A stretch of DNA of 64,000 nucleotides from Streptomyces fungicidicus (GTDB lineage: Bacteria > Actinomycetota > Actinomycetes > Streptomycetales > Streptomycetaceae): the NCBI RefSeq assembly GCF_003665435.1, contig NZ_CP023407.1:2294001-2358000 (forward strand), written 5' to 3'. Numbering within the stretch: position 1 is the first letter of the stretch; every line of letters starts with the position of its first letter. A program made the translations under genes and the position numbers. The notes below the pieces were generated by a model. That model ran no database searches. It was given only the letters and a program-made list of their open reading frames with translations, and had not been told where the DNA came from. Shown in pieces: positions 59,517-64,000 of this stretch.

Positions 59517-60112
59517 AGGGGGTGGCGCGGGTGGCCCTGGGTCTCGTACGGCACGAGGCGCGGCTGATGGCGAGCCTGTGGCTGTGGGCGGCGCGGCGCA
59601 CGCACGGCGTCGGCGGCGGGACGGCGTTCGGGTACGCGCGGGGGCAGGCGGCCATGATGTACGGCTTCGCGTTCGTGTGCGCGGTCGAGACGGTGGCGAT
59701 GTCCGTGCTGCTGCGCGACTGGCCCGCGGTGCACGCGGTGGTGCTCGTCCTGGACGTGTACACCGTCGTGTTCGTCGTCGCGCTGCACGCCGCTTCCGTC
59801 GTCCGCCCGCACGTGGTCGGCGCGGACGCGCTGCGGGTCCGCCGGGCCGTCCACGTCGACCTGCGGATACCGCGGGACCGGATCGCCTCGGTCCGGCGGG
59901 AGCTGCGGATGACGCACGAGAGGGCCGAGGGCGAGCTCGACCTCGCCGTCGGCGCGCAGACCACGGTCACGGTGGAGCTATCCGAGCCGGTCAGCCACGT
60001 CACGTTCCTCGGGCGGCGCCATGAGGTCCGGGTGGTCCGTTTCCACGCGGAGGACCCGGACGGGCTGGTCCGCACGCTCGGCGCGGCTCCTCTCTCCGCC
60101 GGTGGCGTCTGA
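59513..60112 (+). CDS. Small membrane protein with two transmembrane helices, unknown
   Basis: 199 residues from GTG 59513, which overlaps the MerR stop, so it is the likely target and partner of that regulator. Two hydrophobic helices lie near residues 50-67 and 75-100. The C-terminal 90 residues are a beta-rich soluble part including QTTVTVELSEPVSHVTFLG. No family motif was recognised. Confidence 0.8.
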   Translation: MKGVARVALGLVRHEARLMASLWLWAARRTHGVGGGTAFGYARGQAAMMYGFAFVCAVETVAMSVLLRDWPAVHAVVLVLDVYTVVFVVALHAASVVRPHVVGADALRVRRAVHVDLRIPRDRIASVRRELRMTHERAEGELDLAVGAQTTVTVELSEPVSHVTFLGRRHEVRVVRFHAEDPDGLVRTLGAAPLSAGGV

Positions 60113-60271
60113 CGGACGGCTGTCGGGGGGACACGGCTCATGGCCGGCTGCAGGGTGTCCTGTCCCCGGAGCTCGAGGCCGCTTCACCGGGCGTACGTGC
60201 TCCACGACGCCGAACTGGACGGGCCAGCGCACGCCGTACCCTGACTTCGAGCTCGATGCGAAGGAGTACGT

Positions 60272-61054
60272 GTGCTTGTCCTGCTGCCGCCGTCCGAAGG
60301 CAAGGCCGCTTCCGGCCGCGGTGCACCGCTGAAGCCCGAGTCGCTGTCCCTGCCGGGGCTGGCCGCCGCGCGGGAGGCCGCCCTCGCCGAACTGGTGGAC
60401 CTGTGCACGGGCGACGAGGACAAGGCGCGCGAGGTGCTGGGCCTCAGCGAGGGGCTGCGGGGCGAGGTCGCCAAGAACGCGGGGCTGCGGACCGCCGGGG
60501 CGCGGCCCGCCGGGGAGATCTACACCGGGGTGCTGTACGACGCCCTCGGCCTGGCGTCCCTCGACGCGGCGGCGAAGCGGCGGGCCGCGAAGTCGCTGCT
60601 GGTGTTCTCCGGGCTGTGGGGCGCGGTGCGGGTCACCGACCGGATTCCCTCCTACCGGCTCTCGATGGGGGTGCGGCTGCCCGGGCTGGGCGCGCTGAGC
60701 CGGCACTGGCGTGCGCCGATGGCGGAGGTGCTGCCCGAGGCCGCGGGGGACGGGCTGGTGCTGGACCTGCGGTCGGCGGCGTACGCGGCGGCCTGGAAGC
60801 CGAAGGGCGGGACGGCCGGGCGGACGGCGACGGTGCGGGTGCTGCACGCGCCGACCCGGAAGGTGGTCAGCCACTTCAACAAGGCCACCAAGGGCCGGAT
60901 CGTGCGGAGCCTGCTGACGGGCGGGGCCGTGCCCGAGGACCCGGCCGGGCTGGTGGAGGCGCTGCGGGAGCTCGGGTACGAGGTGGAGGCCACGGCGCCG
61001 GGCAGGGCGGGGACGGCCTGGGCGCTGGACGTGCTGGTGGACGAGGTGCACTGA
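60272..61054 (+). CDS. yaaA: YaaA/UPF0246 peroxide-stress protein
   Basis: 260 residues from GTG 60272 with GGAG about 8 bp before. The family hallmark LLPPSEGK is at the N-terminus, YTGVLYDAL near 85, and HFNKATKGRI near 205. Members lower free iron under peroxide stress and bind DNA. It stands alone in a plus-strand run. Confidence 0.92.
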   Translation: MLVLLPPSEGKAASGRGAPLKPESLSLPGLAAAREAALAELVDLCTGDEDKAREVLGLSEGLRGEVAKNAGLRTAGARPAGEIYTGVLYDALGLASLDAAAKRRAAKSLLVFSGLWGAVRVTDRIPSYRLSMGVRLPGLGALSRHWRAPMAEVLPEAAGDGLVLDLRSAAYAAAWKPKGGTAGRTATVRVLHAPTRKVVSHFNKATKGRIVRSLLTGGAVPEDPAGLVEALRELGYEVEATAPGRAGTAWALDVLVDEVH

Positions 61055-61117
61055 GGCGCGTTGCAGTATCCGCAATGACCTTTGCGCAGGGCGCTTCGGT
61101 GGGGGCAGGATGACGCC

Positions 61118-61783
61118 ATGAGCTCACCCCTGCCCTCCGCCGTGCCCCCCGTGCCGTCCGTGCTCGATCTCGCTCCCGTGGTGCCCGTCGTGGTCGTCGA
61201 GGACGTCGCCGACGCCGTGCCGCTGGCGCGTGCGCTGGTGGCCGGGGGGCTGCCGGCGATCGAGGTGACCCTGCGGACGCCCGCCGCGCTCGCCGCGATC
61301 CGCGCGATCGCCGGCGAGGTGCCGGACGCGGTGGTGGGGGCCGGGACGGTGATCGCTCCGGAGCAGGCGGGCGAGGCGGTGGCGGCGGGGGCGCGGTTCC
61401 TGGTGAGTCCCGGCTGGACGGACGTCCTGCTGGCGGCCATGCGGGCGTCCGGGGTGCCGTTCCTGCCGGGGGTGTCGACCACCTCGGAGGTGGTGGCGCT
61501 GCTGGAGCGCGGGGTGCGGGAGATGAAGTTCTTCCCGGCGCAGGCCGCGGGCGGGACGGCGTATCTGAAGTCGCTCGCCGGACCGCTTCCGCAGGCCCGT
61601 TTCTGCCCGACGGGAGGCATCGGTCCCGACTCCGCGCCGGACTATCTCGCCCTGCCCAACGTGGGCTGCGTGGGCGGGAGCTGGATGCTCCCGGCGGACG
61701 CGGTGGCGGCCGGGGACTGGGACCGGGTGGAGCGGCTGGCGCGGGAGGCGGCGGGGCTCAGCGCAGGTGCGAGGTCTCGTTGA
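61118..61783 (+). CDS. eda: KDPG/KHG aldolase (2-keto-3-deoxy-6-phosphogluconate aldolase)
   Basis: 221 residues. Catalytic Glu in AIEVTLRTPAAL near 46, Schiff-base Lys in EMKFFPAQ near 138, and phosphate loop GGIGPDSAPDYLA near 165 identify class I KDPG aldolase, an Entner-Doudoroff enzyme. It overlaps the end of the convergent RNase HI gene by 26 bp. Confidence 0.94.
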   Translation: MSSPLPSAVPPVPSVLDLAPVVPVVVVEDVADAVPLARALVAGGLPAIEVTLRTPAALAAIRAIAGEVPDAVVGAGTVIAPEQAGEAVAAGARFLVSPGWTDVLLAAMRASGVPFLPGVSTTSEVVALLERGVREMKFFPAQAAGGTAYLKSLAGPLPQARFCPTGGIGPDSAPDYLALPNVGCVGGSWMLPADAVAAGDWDRVERLAREAAGLSAGARSR

Positions 61784-63239
61784 ACAGGCGGACGCTGGCG
61801 TTGCCGTCGGCGTAGTACGCCACGGCGGAGAGTGAGGCCGCCGACAGTTCCATGCGGAACAGGGCCTCGGGCGGGGCGCCCAGGGCGAGCCGTACCAAGG
61901 TCTTGATCGGGGTCACATGGGTGACGAGCAGGACCGTGCGGCCGGCGTACGCGGCGGTCAGCTTGTCGCGGGTGGCGGCGATCCGGTCGGCGGTGGCCGC
62001 GAAGCTCTCGCCGCCGCCGGTGGGTTCGGCGTCCGGGGAGGACAGCCAGGCGTTCAGGTCGTCGGGGTGGCGTTCGCGGACCTCGCCGAAGGTGAGGCCC
62101 TCCCACGCGCCGAAGTCGGTCTCCCGCAGCCCGTCCTCCACGGCCACTTCGAGACCGAGCCGGGCGGCGACGATGCGCGCGGTCTCGCGGGTACGGGCGA
62201 GGGGGGAGGAGACGACCGCCTGCACGGTGCCGCGCCGGGCCAGGAACTCGGCGACCCTCGCCGCCTGCTCCCGGCCGATGTCGGAGAGGGAGGGGTCACT
62301 GCCGCCACTGCCCGAGAAACGCTTCTGCGGAGTCAGCGGCGTCTCCCCGTGCCGCAACAGCACGAAGGTCGCCGGCGCACCCATGTCCGGCGGCGCCCAC
62401 CCCACCCCGGGCGTGGCCACGGTCCGCGCGGCCCGGACATCGGCGTCGGCCGCGGCAGCGGCAGCATCCGCCCCCGCGGCCGGAGCCCCGGTGGCGTCGC
62501 CGGGCTCGGCGGCGGTCTCGCCGGAGACGCGTGCCGCACCGGCGTCGGCGTCGGCGGGACCCGCGGACGGGGCCCCGGTGGTGTCGTCCGCCGGGCGAGG
62601 GGAGTCGGGCGCGGTGGCGGGCTCGGCACCGGAGGTGGGCGTCGCGTCGGCAGGACCCGCGGCCGGGGGTGCGGTGGACGGGCGGGGGGAGCCGGGTGTG
62701 GGGGTGGAGGTCGAGGCGAGTGCGGCGCGGACGCGGGCCGCGCCCGCGGCCGCGTCGGCGGGTGGGCCCGCGGGCTCGGGGCGGGGGGTGTCCAGGGCGG
62801 CGCGGGAGGCCGACGCCGACCACTGCTCGCCCCGCCTGCCCGCGTCCATCGCCTCGTTGGCCAGCCGGTCGGCGTGCTTGTTCCGCTCGCGGGGGATCCA
62901 CTCGTACGTGACCCGCTCCGGCGGGAAGACCCGCGCGGCCTCCGCCGCGAGCGGCTTCATCGCCGGGTGCTTGATCTTCCAGCGGCCCGTCATCTGCTCG
63001 ACGACGAGCTTGGAGTCCATCCGGACGTGCACCGCGGCATCCGGGTCCAGCTCGTGCGCGGCGCGCAGGCCGGCCACCAGGCCCCGGTACTCGGCGACGT
63101 TGTTGGTGGCGACGCCGATGTACTCCGCCGCCTCCGCCAGGGTCTCCCCCGTCGCCGCGTCACTCACCACGGACCCGTAGCCCGCGGGCCCCGGGTTGCC
63201 CCGCGACCCGCCGTCCGCCTCGACGATGAACTCCCGCAT
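61758..63239 (-). CDS. Bifunctional RNase HI / acid phosphatase (histidine phosphatase)
   Basis: 493 residues. An RNase H domain occupies 1-135, with catalytic carboxylates in EADGGSRGNPG, NNVAEYRGL, RMDSKLVVEQ and KHADRLANEA. A low-complexity Ala/Pro/Gly/Thr linker runs from about 140 to 285. A histidine phosphatase starts at LLRHGETPL near 293. The fusion is typical of actinobacteria (compare Rv2228c, a CobC-like phosphatase). It is followed upstream by a zinc-ribbon gene. The linker is unusually long and contains degenerate repeats of PADATP/SAGPADA type. Confidence 0.95.
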   Translation of the reverse strand: MREFIVEADGGSRGNPGPAGYGSVVSDAATGETLAEAAEYIGVATNNVAEYRGLVAGLRAAHELDPDAAVHVRMDSKLVVEQMTGRWKIKHPAMKPLAAEAARVFPPERVTYEWIPRERNKHADRLANEAMDAGRRGEQWSASASRAALDTPRPEPAGPPADAAAGAARVRAALASTSTPTPGSPRPSTAPPAAGPADATPTSGAEPATAPDSPRPADDTTGAPSAGPADADAGAARVSGETAAEPGDATGAPAAGADAAAAAADADVRAARTVATPGVGWAPPDMGAPATFVLLRHGETPLTPQKRFSGSGGSDPSLSDIGREQAARVAEFLARRGTVQAVVSSPLARTRETARIVAARLGLEVAVEDGLRETDFGAWEGLTFGEVRERHPDDLNAWLSSPDAEPTGGGESFAATADRIAATRDKLTAAYAGRTVLLVTHVTPIKTLVRLALGAPPEALFRMELSAASLSAVAYYADGNASVRLFNETSHLR

Positions 63240-63268
63240 CGCTGACCAGCCCTTGCCGCCCCGCGGCC

Positions 63269-64000
63269 CTACAGGCCCGACTCGGAGGTGCGCACCAGGA
63301 TGCGGCGGCAGTTCTCGCAGCGCACCACCGTGTCGGGGGCGGCCGAGCGGATCTCGTTCAGCTCGGTGATGGCGAGCTCCTGGCGGCAGCCCTGGCAGGT
63401 ACGGGCGTACAGCTTCGCGGCGCCGATGCCGCCCTGCTGCCCGCGCAGCTTGTCGTACAGGCTCAGCAGCGGGGCGGGAACGGAGCCGGAAACGACCTCG
63501 CGCTCCTTCGTCACGGAGGCCACCTCGCCGTCGATCTCCTCGACGGCCGTGTCCCGGCGCGCGGTCGCGTCGTCGATCCTGCCCTGCACGGAGCCGACCC
63601 GCTCGGTGAGTTCGGTGACGCGCTCCTGCGCGGACTCGCGACGCTCCATGACCTCCAGGACGACGTCCTCGAGGTCGCCCTGCCGCTTGGCGAGGGAGGT
63701 GATCTCGCGCTGGAGGTTCTCCAGGTCCTTCGGCGAGGAGACGGCGCCGGAGTCGAGGCGCTTCTGGTCGCGGACGGCGCGCTGGCGCACCTGGTCGACG
63801 TCCTGCTCGGCCTTGGTCTGCTCGCGGGCGCAGTCGCTCTCCTCGGTCTGCGCGGCGACGAGCAGGTCGCGCAGCTGGGCGAGGTCCCGGGTCAGCGACT
63901 CGATCTCGGCGTGCTCGGGCAGCGACTTCCGCTTGTGCGCGAGCTGCTGGAGGCGGACGTCGAGGTCCTGGACGTCGAGGAGTCGGATCTGGTCGGCGGG
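63269..64000 (-). CDS. C4-type zinc-ribbon protein with coiled coil (partial)
   Basis: At least 243 residues; the start lies beyond the window. The reverse-strand frame is open to base 64000, beginning PADQIRLLDVQDLDVRLQQL. A long coiled coil occupies most of it. The C-terminal ribbon has CQGCRQEL near the end and CENCRRILV, a C-x2-C pair of pairs. It is the usual upstream neighbour of the RNase HI/phosphatase fusion (Rv2229c-like), 29 bp away and co-transcribed. Function unknown; a role in RNA or DNA handling is suggested by the neighbour. Confidence 0.92.
   Translation of the reverse strand, partial: PADQIRLLDVQDLDVRLQQLAHKRKSLPEHAEIESLTRDLAQLRDLLVAAQTEESDCAREQTKAEQDVDQVRQRAVRDQKRLDSGAVSSPKDLENLQREITSLAKRQGDLEDVVLEVMERRESAQERVTELTERVGSVQGRIDDATARRDTAVEEIDGEVASVTKEREVVSGSVPAPLLSLYDKLRGQQGGIGAAKLYARTCQGCRQELAITELNEIRSAAPDTVVRCENCRRILVRTSESGL

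Overview
The window is high-GC actinobacterial DNA, almost certainly a Streptomyces chromosome. Support comes from near-saturated G/C third codon positions, GTG starts, a conservon (cvnABCD plus P450s), an XRE/DUF397/HATPase triad, an MbtH protein, an actinobacterial RNase P RNA and an RNase HI-phosphatase fusion.

Region 1 (1-20750) is the edge of a non-ribosomal peptide cluster. Two NRPS genes lie on the minus strand. The complete one is C-A-T-C-A(N-MT)-T, and its A-domain codes read as Thr then Tyr; a starter-like C domain is followed by a module carrying N-methyltransferase. It is combined with a P450 and ferredoxin, a type II PKS KS/CLF pair and ACP, a hot-dog dehydratase, an MbtH and thioesterases. 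This matches the logic of acylated (cinnamoyl-type) Thr-N-methyl-Tyr cyclodepsipeptides such as WS9326A. An unusual five-gene coupled operon (ACP, three DsrE/F-fold proteins, dehydratase) sits opposite the KS/CLF. The rest of the cluster lies outside the window.

Region 2 (20835-24111) holds a secreted LysM protein, a YrlA-type Y RNA that I identified by structure (a tRNA mimic in permuted order plus a Ro-binding motif), a conserved protein of unknown function and a soluble Ser/Thr kinase.

Region 3 (24311-49610) is a defence island. It has a DISARM-like set (a DUF1998 DEAD helicase fused to a nuclease, an SNF2 helicase, a large N6-adenine methyltransferase and a coiled-coil protein), a Scr1-type regulator with DUF397 and an anti-sigma ATPase, a Hachiman-like nuclease/helicase pair, a RecD-like helicase with a C-terminal nuclease, a broken Phd antitoxin and a VapBC-like PIN pair.

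Region 4 (50043-56039) is a conservon with two convergent P450s. One of them lacks the K-helix Arg, as in CYP157.

Region 5 (56491-64000) is core genome: rnpB (entered by the end of an EamA transporter ORF), AraC and MerR regulators, YaaA, KDPG aldolase, RNase HI/phosphatase and a zinc-ribbon protein cut by the window end.
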